Part shown: in pieces, positions 8,791 through 19,584 of the stretch
Layout: each line of letters begins with the position of its first letter
Numbering within the stretch: the first letter of the stretch is position 1
Assembly (NCBI RefSeq): GCF_964355755.1
Contig: NC_092680.1
Coordinates: 12,129,001 to 12,193,000 of the forward strand
Source of the DNA: Antedon mediterranea
Lineage: Eukaryota > Echinodermata > Crinoidea > Comatulida > Antedonidae
Direction: 5' to 3'
DNA length: 64,000 bases
The notes under the pieces: model-generated
Told to the model about the DNA's origin: nothing
Seen by the model: only the letters and a program-made list of their open reading frames with translations
Databases searched by the model: none
Translations under genes and position numbers: made by a program

Positions 8791-10996
8791 GCTTATAGAG
8801 CCATAGTAACTAGTTATGTCAAAAAATAGGTTTGAAATTTGGCCATTTTTGCGAAAATTTCCCTGCGGGGGATAGGAATTCTTTTCGAGAAATGACCAAA
8901 ATTTCCACTTTTTAAAATTCAATAATTATGCTATTATATTGGCATTTATTCAAATATATTGTGTTAGAATCATCTTTTAGAGCCATCGTAACTAGTTAGG
9001 TCGAAATTTGGCACTTTTTCGAAAATTTCGCTGCGGGGACCATAGGAATTTTTTTCGAAAAATTGCCAACATTTCCACTTTTTAAAATTCAAAAATTATG
9101 CTATAATATTGCCATTTATGCACATATATTGTACTAACATCATCTTATAGAGCCATAGTAACTAGTTATGTCAAAAAATAAAAGGGCCTAGATTTGGCCA
9201 TTTTTCGAAAATTTCCCTTCGGTGGACCATAAGATTTTTATTCGAAAAATGGGTAAAATTTACACTTTTTTAAATTCGAAAATTATGCTATACTATTGCC
9301 ATTAATGCAAATATATTGTGCTAACATCATCTTATACAGCCAGAGTAACTAGTTATGTCAAAAAATAAAAGGTTTGAAATTTTACCATTTTTGCGAAAAT
9401 TTCCCTGCTGGGGACCATAGGAATTTTTTTCGAAAAATGGCAAAAATTTCCACTTTTTAAAATTAAAAAATATGCTATTTAATATTGCAATTTATGCAAA
9501 TATATTGTGCTAACATCATCTTATAGAGCCATAGTAACTAGTTATGTCAAAAAATATAAGGGTCGAAATTTGCGGGGGACCACAGGATTTTTATTTTCGA
9601 AAAATGGCAAAAATTTCCACTTTTTAAAATTCGAAAATTATGCTATAATATTGCCATTTATGCAAATATATTGTGCTAACATTATTTTATAGAGCCATAG
9701 TAACTAGTTATGTCAAAAAATAAAACGTTTGAAATTTGGCCATTTTTGCGAAAATTTCCCTGCGGGGGACCATAGGAATTTTTTCGAAAAATGGCAAAAA
9801 TTTCCACTTTTTAAAATTCAATAATTATGCTATTATATTGGCATTTATGCAAATATATTGTGTTAGAATCATCTTATAGAGCCAGAGTAACTAGTTATGT
9901 CAAGAAATAAAAGGCTTGAAATTTTACCATTTTTGAGAAAATTTCCCTGCGGGGGACCATAGGAATTTTTTCGAAAAATGGCCAAAATTTCCACTTTTTA
10001 AAATTCAATAATTATGCTATTATATTGACATTTATGCAAAAATATTGTGTTAGCATCATCTTATAGAGCCATCGTAACTAGTTATGTCAAAAAATAAAAG
10101 GGTCGAAATTTGGCAAATTTTTCGAAAATTTCGCTGCGGGGGACCATAGGAATTTTTTCGTAAAATTGCCAAAATTTCCACTTTTTGAAATTAAAAAATT
10201 ATGCTATAATATTGCCATTTATGCACATATATTGTGCTAACATCATCTTATAGAGCCATAGTAACTAGTTATGTCAAAATAAAAAAGGGTCTAAATTTGG
10301 CCATTTTTTCGAAAATTTCCCTTCGGGGGGGGGGGGGACCATAAGATTTTTATTCGAAAAATGGCGAAAATTTACACTTTTTTAAATTCGAAAATTATGC
10401 TATAATATTGCCATTAATGCAAATATATTGTGCTCACATCATCTTATACAGCCAGAGTAACTAGTTATGTCAAAAAATAACAGATTTGAAATTTTACCAT
10501 TTTTGAGAAAATTTCCCTGCGGGGGACCATAGGAATTTTTTCGAAAAATGGCAAAAATTTCTACTTTTTAAAATTAAAAAAGTATGCTATATAATATTGC
10601 CATTTATGCAAATATATTGTGCTAACATCATCTTATAGAGCCATAGTAACTAGTTATGTCAAAAAATAAAAGGTTTGAAATTTGGCCATTTTTCCGAAAA
10701 TTTCATAGGAATTTTTTCGAAAAATGGCCAAAATTTCCACTTTTTAAAATTCAATAATTATGCTATTATATTGGCATTTATGCAAATATATTGTGTTAGC
10801 ATCATCTTATAGAGCCATCGTAACTAGTTTTTTCAAAAAATAAAAGGGTCGAAATTTGGCAAATTTTTCGAAAATTTCGCTGCGGGGGACCATAGGATTT
10901 TTTTTCGAAAAATGATCGAAATTTCCATTGTTTAAAATTAAAAAAGTATGCTATATAATATTGCCATTTATGCAAATATATTGTGCTAACATCATA
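8791..10996 (+). repeat. Satellite array C, twelve ~187 bp units
   Basis: The anchor tatagagccatagtaactag, with variants, begins units near 8799, 8991, 9151, 9338, 9527, 9693, 9880, 10067, 10254, 10450, 10639 and 10813. Spacing is mostly 187-189 bp, with deletions (160, 166, 174) and one expansion (196). Each unit contains a near-palindromic stretch (cgaaaatttccctgcggggg and tttttcgaaaaatgg). The 196 bp unit has a G-run at 10326-10338. Two unit classes alternate irregularly. No coding potential. Confidence 0.9.
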
Positions 10997-12010
10997 TGCC
11001 GTTTGTTATTATGCAAATGAGTTTTTGCAGGTGTAGTGTGAAAGATGGTATTGTTAGTAATTCGCGGTCAACACGCCACACTGTTGAATTTTGATTTTGT
11101 TAATCAATGTTGCTACATTGGTAGCGAAATGTCCGATTCATGCAGGATATTGTATTGTAATATGTTATGAATAAACATTTATGGATGGTAGTTGGTGTGT
11201 ATGGCCGCACCGTCCCAGAATAAACATGTTTTAAACAGATAGTTTGTCTCCGATGATTTTTGTATTGGGTTAATGGAGAGTGAAATAGATCAAATATAGA
11301 ACATTTGCAAAGATGCCGATTTCCAGACCGATTTCGAAACTTAGACTAATTCCGCCGCCGGGCCGGGCATATACGAAGTCGAGTTTTTAAAGTAGAAAAC
11401 TCTACCTAAACTTTTGAATTCGCATCTGGATAGTTGAATTTTTAACAAATATCATAAATATCATAGGTGATTATGTATGGTAATAAGTATAAGTATAAGT
11501 GCAATTCTGGGCTCTATTTTCATTATTAGCTCTCTGGGCTAGTAGGCCTACTGGAGACCTAATATTTAATTTCATATTTCAATGAATAGGTGCACTTTGC
11601 GGGGACAAGCTCTATTGTCCTTGTTAGTCTTATATTTTGTTTCATATAATTTCAAATCATGTAAAGTACCAATTTCAGGCGGGAGTCTGTGCAACTCTAT
11701 TTTTTTTATTTTAAACAGTTTGGTATGCCTCGTGGTTGTTATGCAAATGAGCTTGTGCACGTGTATTATGGGGAAGATAATATGTTAATCATTCGCGGTC
11801 AACACGCCACACTGTTAAATTTTGAGGCTGTTAATATTTACATTAGAATATTGTTCAAATCATGTAAATAAAACATTTTCCGGGCGGGAACCCAGCAGCT
11901 CTCGGAAAGAACTCCAGGTGGAAAAGAAGCTCACCCATGAGTACTGAATACGAAGGAGCACATTGACTTCTTTTGGAGGCTTTATGGCAGTCTTTTTACA
12001 TGTATTTGAT
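10997..12010. other. Non-satellite spacer with an internal direct-repeat pair; no gene
   Basis: No credible gene. A block of about 110 bp at 10995-11105 recurs in direct orientation at 11724-11835. It includes ttatgcaaatgag and a 26 bp identical core (11060-11085 and 11791-11816, beginning attcgcggtcaacacgccac). A second pair, ttcaaatcatgtaaa followed by gcggga, lies near 11651-11697 and 11853-11901. Octamer-like ATGCAAAT is present in both copies of the first pair, but no transcription unit can be assigned. Confidence 0.55.
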
Positions 12011-14529
12011 TTCAAAAACAATATTTATTTTCAATTAAAAAAAAATAATAATAAAAAAATAAAAATATCCGTAGAGGTTCGAACCCAATGCTGAGAGCAC
12101 ACAAACTTGAGCATTACCCGTTACGCCACAAACCAGTAGATGACTGAAGAGCTGATAATACTCTATTTATATGAAATGAATGATCAATCAATGAAAAATA
12201 ATGCCATGCAACTTTGTTTCTGATTTTAAAAAAGGTTCACTTGTTTAGGTTTGACAGTTGCAACCCTCAAAATATCTCACTTTCAAAAACAATATTTATT
12301 TTCAATAAAAAAAAAATAAAAAAAAATACCCGTATAGGTTCAAACCCACTGCTGAGAGCACTCAAACCTGAGCATTAACCGTTGCGCCACAAACCAGTAG
12401 ATGACTGAAGAGCTGATAATAGTCTATTTAAATGAAATGAATGATCAATCAATGAAAAATAATGCCATGCAACTTTTTTTCTGATTGAAAAAAATGTCCA
12501 CTTGTTTAGGCCTGACATTTAAAACCCTCAAAATATCTCACTTTCAAAAACCGTATTTATTTTCAATTTAAAAAAAAAAGAAAAAAATATCTATAGAGGT
12601 TCCACCCACTACTCAGAGCACTCAAACATGAGCATTACCCGTTACGACACAAACCAGTAGATGACTGAAGACTTGATAATAGTCTATTTATATGAAATGA
12701 ATGATCAATCAATGAAAAATAATGCCATGCAACTTTGTTTCTGATTTTAAAAAAGATCCATTTCTTTAGGCCTGCCATTTACAACCCTCAAAATATCTCA
12801 TTTTCAAAAAAAATATTTATTTTCAATAAGAAAAAAAAAAGCAATATCCCTAGAGGTTGGAACCCGCTACTGAGAGCAATCAAACCTGGGTAATACCTGT
12901 TACGCCACAAACCAGTAGATTACTGTAGTGCTGATAATATAAATTTAATGATCAATCAATAAAAAATAATGCCATGCAACTTTGTTTCTGATTTTAAAAA
13001 AGGTCCACTTCTTTAGGCCTGACATTTACAACCATCAAAATATCTCATTTTAAAAAAAATATTTATTTTAAATTAAAAAAAAAAGAAAAAAGAAATATGC
13101 CTAGAGGTTCGAACCCACTACTGAGAGCACTCAGACCTGAGTATTACCCGTTACACGACAAACAAGTAGATGCCTGAAGAGATCATATATTAGTCTATTT
13201 ATATGAAATGAATGATCAATCATTGTAAAATGATGTTATGCAACTTTGTTTCTGATTTTAAAAAAGGTCCACTTGGTTAGGCATGACATTTACAACCATA
13301 AAAATATCTCACTTTCAAAAAAAATATTTATTTTCAATTAAAAAAAAAGAAAAAAAATACCCGTAAATGTTCGAACCCACTGCTGAGAGCACTCAAACCT
13401 GAGCATTACCAGTTACGCCACAAACCAGTAGATGACTGAAGAGCTGATAATAGTCTATTTATATGAAATGAATGATCAATCAATGAAAAATAATGTTATG
13501 CAACTTTGTTTCTGATTTTAAAAAAGGTCCACTTGTTTAGGCCTGACATTTACAACTATAACAATATCTCACTTTCAAAAACAATATTTATTTTCAATTA
13601 AAAAAAAAAGAAAAAAGTACCCGTATAGGTTCGAACCCACTGCTGAGAGCACTCAAACCTGAGCATTACCCGTTACGCCACAAACCAGTAGATGACTGAA
13701 GAGCTGATAATAGTCTATTTATATGAATGGATGATCAATCAATGAAAAATATTGCTATGCAACTTCATTTCTGATTTTTCAAAAAGTCGACTTGGTTAGG
13801 CATGACATTTACAACCATAAAAATATCTCACTATCAAAAACCATATTTATTTTCAATTAAAAAAAAAGAAAAAATATTCCTAGAGATTAGAACCCACTAC
13901 TGAGAGAACTCAAACCTGAGCATTACCGGTTACGCCACCACCCAGTAGATGAGTGAAGAGCTGATAATAGTCTATTTATATGAATGGATGATCAATCAAT
14001 AAAAAATAATGCCATGCAACTTTGTTTCTGATTTTAAAAAAGGTTCACTTGTTTAGGCTTGACAGTTGCAACCCTCAAAATATCTCACTTTCAAAAACAA
14101 TATTTATTTTCAATATAAAAAAAAAAAAAAATAATACCCGTATAGGTTCGAACCCACTGCTGAGAGCACTCAAACCTGAGCATTTCCCGTTACGCCACAA
14201 ACCAGTAGATGACTGAAGAGCTCATAATAGTCTATTTATATGAAAGGAATGATCAATCAAGGAAAAATAATGCCATGCAACTTTGTTTCTGATTGAAAAA
14301 AATGTCCACTTGTTTAGGCCTGACATTTACAACCCTCAAAATATCTCACTTTCAAAAACCATATTTATTTTAATTTAAAAAAAAAAAGAAAAAAAATATC
14401 TCTAGAGGTTCGACCCACTACTCGGAGCACTCAAACCTGAGCATTACCCGTTACGCCACAAACCAGTAGATGACTGAAGAGCTGATAATAGTGTATTTAT
14501 ATGAAATGAATGATCAATCAATGAAAAAT
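12011..14529 (-). repeat. tRNA-derived ~262 bp satellite array, block 1
   Basis: Head-to-tail monomers of about 262 bp. Each contains, on the plus strand, ttcaaaaacaatatttatttt, an A-rich stretch, aggttcgaaccca, gcactcaaacctgagcatta, cccgttacgccacaaacc, agtagatgactgaagagc and atgaatgatcaatcaatg. On the minus strand, TGGCGTAACGGG fits a Pol III A box and GGTTCGAACC fits a B box, with starts 44 nt apart as in a tRNA, and a long T-run follows. The monomer therefore looks like a tandemly amplified tRNA-derived SINE. The block is cut at 14529 by the DIRS element and resumes in phase at 19652. Confidence 0.88.
13628..13681 (-). promoter_or_regulatory. Representative Pol III type-2 promoter (A and B boxes) in one satellite monomer
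   Basis: On the minus strand the A-box-like TGGCGTAACGGG starts at 13681 and the B-box-like GGTTCGAACC starts at 13637. The 44 nt separation equals tRNA positions 8 to 52. Numbered as a tRNA, residues 10-13 (GCGT) can pair with 22-25 (ATGC), and A14, G18, G19 and A21 are present, so a D-arm is recognisable. The anticodon arm does not pair well. About 25 nt past the B box lies a T-run suitable as a Pol III terminator. The same layout recurs in nearly every monomer of the array. Confidence 0.6.
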
Positions 14530-14852
14530 AATTGAAAATTAAACGAGGCTTACCTGTAAGGTGAAGTTTGATGTAAATTCTACCATATCAGCAGTGGCAC
14601 TTCTGGGTTAACATGAGAGGCACGACCAGTGTCCGCTAAGATCAGACTTCAAATCCTTGTGTGCACGATCCGACGTGGTAAGAAAAAACCCGATAAGGGC
14701 GGGTAGCTAATAGGGAAGGGCATGTTAACCCAGAAGTGCCACTGCTGATATGGTAGAATTTACATCAAACTTCACCTTACAGGTAAGCCTCGTTTAATTT
14801 TCAATTCTACCATATCAACAGTGACGCAACTTCCGGGTTCCCATGAGACTTT
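14530..14852. repeat. DIRS left terminus: 86 bp inverted repeat and internal complementary region
   Basis: 14530-14615 and 14721-14806 are reverse complements over 86 bp, with a 105 bp spacer, and can form a long hairpin. Immediately after the second arm, 14804-14849 is the reverse complement of the right end of the element (19609-19654), with 45 of 46 positions matching. The block 14721-14850 thus joins complements of both element ends, the arrangement used in DIRS elements to template end joining into a circle. Confidence 0.88.
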
Positions 14853-14930
14853 AAAGCAGAGTGAACACAAGGACAAATTATCCAACACACTAGAATACTT
14901 GTTGCCATGCCAACGTTATTTTTATTTACT

Positions 14931-15917
14931 CTATTGTAATACTGCAACATCATATGCATTTTTGTTACTATTATCAATTGGCTTATTGTAATACCTGTTA
15001 AACGTAGTAGCAGAGGCCCAACCTATGTGTTTTAAAATTTCATCCACCGGGATAGACCTACTGGCTTTAGAAGCACTAGCTGCCCTTGTACTATGCGCAG
15101 TAAACACAGCTGTATCAATTCCTGCTAGGCCCAGTAGTGTTTTAAGCCATCTGCCAATGGTGCTAACCCCAACGGATTTAAATGGTCTAACATACGAGAT
15201 CAACAGTTTTGACTCGCTTCTCAGTGGCTGTGTACGGTCCAAATATGATTCGAGGGTATTAAACACACACAATTCCTGTTTTGAATATTTCTTAAACCTT
15301 AGGGATGAAAAAAGTTTATTGGGCCGGTCCTGTTTAGCAAGTACAGTAATTGAAAAATCAAAGCTGTTTCCCGACTTTATCATACTCTTAGTGTCTAGTC
15401 CCGCCAGCATATTGCATCTCTGCCCTGACGTTAGAGCCATCAACATGACTAGTTTATATGATAAATCCCTGAGTGACAACTTATCTAATGGCTGCATTAG
15501 AGATAAGTAATCTAGAACAATGTTAGCGTCCCAGGTAACTGCGTACCTTGGAGCCGGAGGCCGGCAATTAAAAACCCCTTTCATATACTTGGTCACTAGT
15601 ACATGACGTGTAATGGGTCGGTCCTCCCTGCCCTGATGGTCAGTTAAGCAACATGCTAACGCTGACCTAGCCGTGTTAAGCGAGGAGTAAGAAAGCCCTT
15701 CTTTAAAAAGGTTATGTAAAAACTTTAAGACATCTCCTACAACGGGGTGCAAGAAATCAATTTTTCTTTGAAAACAAAATTGACGCCACTTCCTGATGTG
15801 TACGTCATACTGCTTCCTTGTGCTCTGTCGCCAAGAACACAAGATGACATCCTCAATTTCTGCCGGTAGGCTGACGTCAGCGATGATTTCCCTGACAACT
15901 TGCAAATTAGTAGACAT
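14931..15917 (-). CDS. DIRS tyrosine recombinase
   Basis: 328 residues, an uninterrupted tyrosine recombinase that integrates the circular cDNA. Residues 30-125 form the SAM-like DNA-binding domain (STRKQYDVHIRKW, 32-44). Catalytic residues are visible: R167 in SGQR, H275 and R278 in TAHSTRAAS, the HIGW motif at 297-300, and tyrosine in FNRYY (309/310). The ORF starts inside the end of the upstream RNase H frame, overlapping by 181 nt, a common DIRS arrangement. It ends about 80 nt before the internal complementary region. Nothing essential appears missing, so the enzyme may be functional. Confidence 0.93.
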   Translation of the reverse strand: MSTNLQVVREIIADVSLPAEIEDVILCSWRQSTRKQYDVHIRKWRQFCFQRKIDFLHPVVGDVLKFLHNLFKEGLSYSSLNTARSALACCLTDHQGREDRPITRHVLVTKYMKGVFNCRPPAPRYAVTWDANIVLDYLSLMQPLDKLSLRDLSYKLVMLMALTSGQRCNMLAGLDTKSMIKSGNSFDFSITVLAKQDRPNKLFSSLRFKKYSKQELCVFNTLESYLDRTQPLRSESKLLISYVRPFKSVGVSTIGRWLKTLLGLAGIDTAVFTAHSTRAASASKASRSIPVDEILKHIGWASATTFNRYYNKPIDNSNKNAYDVAVLQ

Positions 15918-17113
15918 AACTGTGAGCTTAGTGGATGGTGATTAATAAGTGGGTGTTCTAACACTGACTTGTTGACCCTTACCCAGCGTGGTGTGTCGAT
16001 GAGTAAGTCGAGAACTCTCGTAAACCATGCCTGTGTTCTCCACAGTGGCACCACCATGATGCCCGTGGCCTGTTCCAGTAAAATTTTCTGTAGGCATCTA
16101 GCTATCAGACAAAAAGGGGGAAAAACATAAAATTGTTTAAATGTTGACCAATCACTGGTAAAAGCATCAATGATAACAGCGTTTGGATCTGGTTTCCAAG
16201 ACGCATATGCCGGTACCCTATGATTAATTCGACTAGCAAATAAGTCAATATCCGGCACTCCAAAACAGTCAACAATCTTAGAAAAAATACCTGCATTCAT
16301 TTGCCATTCTAACCCAGATACAAAATTTCTAGACAGAACATCTGCCTCTACATTTTTTATGCCCGGAGTATGAGCAGCGGTAAGCCAAATATTTCGCTCT
16401 ATTGCCCAGTACCAAATCTTGTAGGCAACCGAATTACATGACCACGATTTCGTACCTCCCATACAATTTATATATGAGACAGCGGTCGCGTTGTCTGACA
16501 TAATACGAATATTTACTTTGTGCAAATGGCCACAAAGTGCCTGTAAGCCAAATAGCGCTGCAAGCATTTCTAGAATGTTTATGTTGTGAACAGCTTCCTC
16601 TAGGGACCACAGCCCCTGCGTTCTGCTCTCGTCAACTATGGCCCCCCAGCCCTTGCGGGAAGCATCTACGAAGATCGTATAGTTAATAGGGCCATGATTA
16701 ATCAGTTTTGAGGCTGTTGGGAGAAATTTTATCCACCATTCAAGTTCAATTATACTCTCCTCCGAGAGGATCATCATCACCTCAAAATTACCGGCTGAAT
16801 GCCGCAATGCCAAATCTTTGTCTCGGACAAAATGTCTGTAGTGTAACGGTCCATATTCCACGCCTGGGAATGTCGCAACAAGCTTACCTATGAGTGAAGC
16901 AAATGCCCGGATGCTACCAGATTTCTTAAATACAAACTCTCTGCAAAGGCCAACAATGCTTGACATCTTTGCTTTGGTAACCGAAACAGACATAGACACC
17001 GAGTTTAATTGAAAACCCAGGTATTCTAACTGCTGAGTACAGATTTTTCCCGATGCACTGAAAACCCTAATTTTGTTAGCAGCATTGTAGCTTGCAACGT
17101 AGCCTCTTGACAC
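15737..17113 (-). CDS. DIRS RNase H and downstream domain (pol segment 2)
   Basis: 458 residues; the genuine reading begins near residue 24, after a frame break, with QQLEYLGFQLNSVSMSV. RNase H acidic residues are at D150 (TIFVDASRKGWG), E182 (NILEML), D207 (IMSDNATAV) and D258 (VEADVLSR). Residues 275-375, with DIDLFASRINHRVPAY, FPPF and VVPLW, match the domain downstream of RNase H in metazoan DIRS elements, described in the literature as methyltransferase-like; activity here is unknown. The C-terminal tail overlaps the recombinase gene. RNase H removes element RNA during cDNA synthesis. Confidence 0.88.
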   Translation of the reverse strand: MSRGYVASYNAANKIRVFSASGKICTQQLEYLGFQLNSVSMSVSVTKAKMSSIVGLCREFVFKKSGSIRAFASLIGKLVATFPGVEYGPLHYRHFVRDKDLALRHSAGNFEVMMILSEESIIELEWWIKFLPTASKLINHGPINYTIFVDASRKGWGAIVDESRTQGLWSLEEAVHNINILEMLAALFGLQALCGHLHKVNIRIMSDNATAVSYINCMGGTKSWSCNSVAYKIWYWAIERNIWLTAAHTPGIKNVEADVLSRNFVSGLEWQMNAGIFSKIVDCFGVPDIDLFASRINHRVPAYASWKPDPNAVIIDAFTSDWSTFKQFYVFPPFCLIARCLQKILLEQATGIMVVPLWRTQAWFTRVLDLLIDTPRWVRVNKSVLEHPLINHHPLSSQLCLLICKLSGKSSLTSAYRQKLRMSSCVLGDRAQGSSMTYTSGSGVNFVFKEKLISCTPL

Positions 17114-17727
17114 CCCACCAATGTGTCGTCAGTGTAAAACGAGTCATCAATGTAGCCGAGGCATGAGATACCAAAGCTATTCCTTAAAGTAGAAAAAACT
17201 GGCTTCAGCAGCTTTGTAAAAACGCGAGGGCTACAAGATAAGCCCATAGGTAGCACATTAAATTGGTAAAATACACCTTTCCAACAAAATTTAAGAAACC
17301 GTCTATACTTTGCTGCAATAGGCACCGAATAATAAGCGTCCCGGAGGTCGATGGATGACATAAAACACCCCGGCTTCATAAGCTTTATTGCCGAATCTAT
17401 CGTGTCCATTTTAAAATGCCTATAAGTGACATACTCATTAAGTTCCTTAAGGTTGAAAATAACTCTATATTTACCCGGTTCTTTTTTGGGACGGATAAAT
17501 ATGGGCGAAACAAAATCTCCCTTACATAGTTTGGAAATATCAATAACCCTTTTGGCCAAAAAAGATGCAAGTTCTGAGTCAATAGCTCGTTGCTCAGCAA
17601 CAGAAAATTGCGACTCTAATTGTCGATTATAGCCAGCCTGCACAGGCATAGCTTCAAATTCAATTTCACAATTGGTAACACATGACAGAACAAGGGGATC
17701 CGTAGTGATCTCTTTCCAACGGTCCAC
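17026..17727 (-). CDS. DIRS reverse transcriptase (pol segment 1)
   Basis: 233 residues from an arbitrary GTG. The frame is actually open upstream to about 17990 and overlaps the gag 3' end by roughly 60 nt in the -1 frame, so pol may be made by frameshift or reinitiation. RT motifs are FVSPIFIRPKKEPGKYRVIF (72-91), SIDLRDAYYSVPI (125-137), LPMGLSCSPRVFTKL (159-173) and GYIDDSF (191-197), the catalytic YIDD typical of DIRS. The frame ends 88 nt into the next ORF. The switch falls at five A after GGG (plus ~17044-17048), and restoring continuity needs a single-base length change there. Confidence 0.9.
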   Translation of the reverse strand: MDRWKEITTDPLVLSCVTNCEIEFEAMPVQAGYNRQLESQFSVAEQRAIDSELASFLAKRVIDISKLCKGDFVSPIFIRPKKEPGKYRVIFNLKELNEYVTYRHFKMDTIDSAIKLMKPGCFMSSIDLRDAYYSVPIAAKYRRFLKFCWKGVFYQFNVLPMGLSCSPRVFTKLLKPVFSTLRNSFGISCLGYIDDSFYTDDTLVGCQEATLQATMLLTKLGFSVHREKSVLSS

Positions 17728-17927
17728 GCAGAACCTTAATTGACCTGCAATAAAACTAACATGATTATTAAGAATTCTATCAATCTGATTAACAAAACTG
17801 ACCTCTACTCTCGATTTTCCTTTGGTTGAGCAGCCAATCGGGCTCCCTGTCTGCGTTGGTAGGAGCCCTTTCCTCCTAAAAAAGACTGGTTTGACTGGTA
17901 CCTCTGGAACCCTGAGCGACTTCCACC

Positions 17928-18806
17928 TCAGCCGCGGAACCCAACTCGTCTGGCTCCTGCATATGGGTGGTATCCACGACCCCGACCTCTTCTAGCACCT
18001 GATAATTTCCCGCCAAGTTTGTTTGATTTGAAGAGATCATCTATCTGTTTGGTAACATCATCTCCAAAGAGCTCTGTGGTTATTGGAGTCGTAACCCCAC
18101 AGAGTGCAACAAATCGTGTGTTAAGGTCTGGTTTTAACATCTCCCTTCGCTTCAGGTTAAACTCCCGGTTTGCAGTCAGCGCTATAACCAGTGCATGCGT
18201 CAATGTAGTTTTCAAATCACCTGAGGCCTTGTGACATGCTTGGAGCAGAGCATACATAGAGTTTACGAACAGTGCCTGCACTTTCTGCAACCCAACATCA
18301 TTGGTCCTGGTCGAAGGTTTCAACTGGCCCCACACAGGTAAGTTCACCTTGGGTGTGATTAGCATTTCACAGTTGAGTGGTCGAAGATATTTTCCAGTAA
18401 GCTCAGTCATCTTTGCAGGGGGTATCCTTCCACTAATCAGGTCACTTACAATTGTAGCCAATTTATCATCCACAGCTGGCCCTGTAAGTGTGGCTGTACT
18501 AAATTCAGCTGCTAAGTCAGCAAAATCACTGGTTTGACTAGCTGTAGCTACCTCCTCTGGCCCACTTGTGTACTCATCAATGCGTTGTGCTGTTTGCGCT
18601 GCGGGGAGCTCATCATCCGACCACACAGGCATATAGGACTGGCCCTCATCAGGCTCCTCTGTGAAGCCAACCATATCTTTGACTGGTTGAACCAAATCTT
18701 GCTTCATGCTGGCCACCATTGACAACATCGAGTTAATCAACTCCTCCTTTAATTTATCACCAACACTAGAAGCTGTACCACCTGGCGAGCCATCATGTTC
18801 TGCCAT
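17928..18806 (-). CDS. DIRS gag-like structural protein
   Basis: 292 residues starting MAEHDGSPGGTASS. The N-terminal half is acidic and the middle is helical. The C-terminus is an arginine/glycine-rich tail (GARRGRGRGYHPYAG), a usual nucleic-acid-binding feature of DIRS gag proteins. There is no zinc knuckle, again as in DIRS. The assignment rests on position (first ORF, upstream of RT), length and the RG tail rather than on a catalytic motif. Its stop codon lies inside the start of the pol frame. Confidence 0.75.
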   Translation of the reverse strand: MAEHDGSPGGTASSVGDKLKEELINSMLSMVASMKQDLVQPVKDMVGFTEEPDEGQSYMPVWSDDELPAAQTAQRIDEYTSGPEEVATASQTSDFADLAAEFSTATLTGPAVDDKLATIVSDLISGRIPPAKMTELTGKYLRPLNCEMLITPKVNLPVWGQLKPSTRTNDVGLQKVQALFVNSMYALLQACHKASGDLKTTLTHALVIALTANREFNLKRREMLKPDLNTRFVALCGVTTPITTELFGDDVTKQIDDLFKSNKLGGKLSGARRGRGRGYHPYAGARRVGFRG

Positions 18807-19584
18807 ATTAGAAAGTCTATGGGGACAGAATAACAGTACTATATAGCTTAGTCACAGTACATCAACCCAAGAAATCTCATCGCTTGCCTTATTATAACAC
18901 CTGTATGCAACAGACATACCATTAAGGTCATGACCTGCTTAGTATACTCGCATACATGCACATTTGCCAGTCAAGGCCTAGCTAGCAATACCTACTATTA
19001 ATTAGTAATAGCATAGAGAAATTATACTATCTCTATGGTAATAGGCCTGCTCTAGGCCTAGTAGTAGTATAGTAGACGGCTCAACAACCGCCTGATATAG
19101 CAATGAATTTATAAATTATAAATTATAGCCTTTTTAACGCATTGGCTAATTGAGTGAACGGAGACTATCAGCTTACTCTCCATTGTGCAGGTGTAAAACA
19201 AAACACTGCATTAGGGAAACGAGTAACTTACTTTCCCTTTAACAAAAATATGCGGCATGCCACAGCCTGCATAACATTCCATAGATTAAAGATGGCGGCC
19301 ACGCATATAGCCTCACTTGCACGCCATCATTCCCAATTTATAATAGCCTACTCCGAATTCATCATAAGATAAGGAGATAGAAATAAAGCCATATAGGCTA
19401 AATTAAGGGCGTCCGTACGGTCATACAGTCCGCCCAGTCCTCTAGCAACTACCTAAAGCAAAATTTTAACGTTACCTTTTATGAAGCCCACAACTGCGAT
19501 GATCCTCACGCCGTATGTATCTAAAGAAACAACAACATCCAACTAGCGCACACGTCTGACCTGTCGCGGTTCTGGAAGTACAAT
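18807..19584 (-). other. DIRS 5' untranslated leader
   Basis: About 780 nt between the right terminal repeat and the gag start. No long open frame. It includes tracts of taggcctag-type words and presumably holds the promoter, but no specific element can be named. Confidence 0.5.

Noticed and set aside
13628-13681. Functional tRNA genes in the satellite
   Set aside because: D-arm and B box are recognisable, but the anticodon stem does not pair and the T-stem has mismatches, so these are tRNA-derived, not tRNA genes.
15025-18722. Plus-strand frames opposite the DIRS genes
   Set aside because: Antisense shadows of gag, RT, RNase H and recombinase, all of which have clear motifs on the minus strand.
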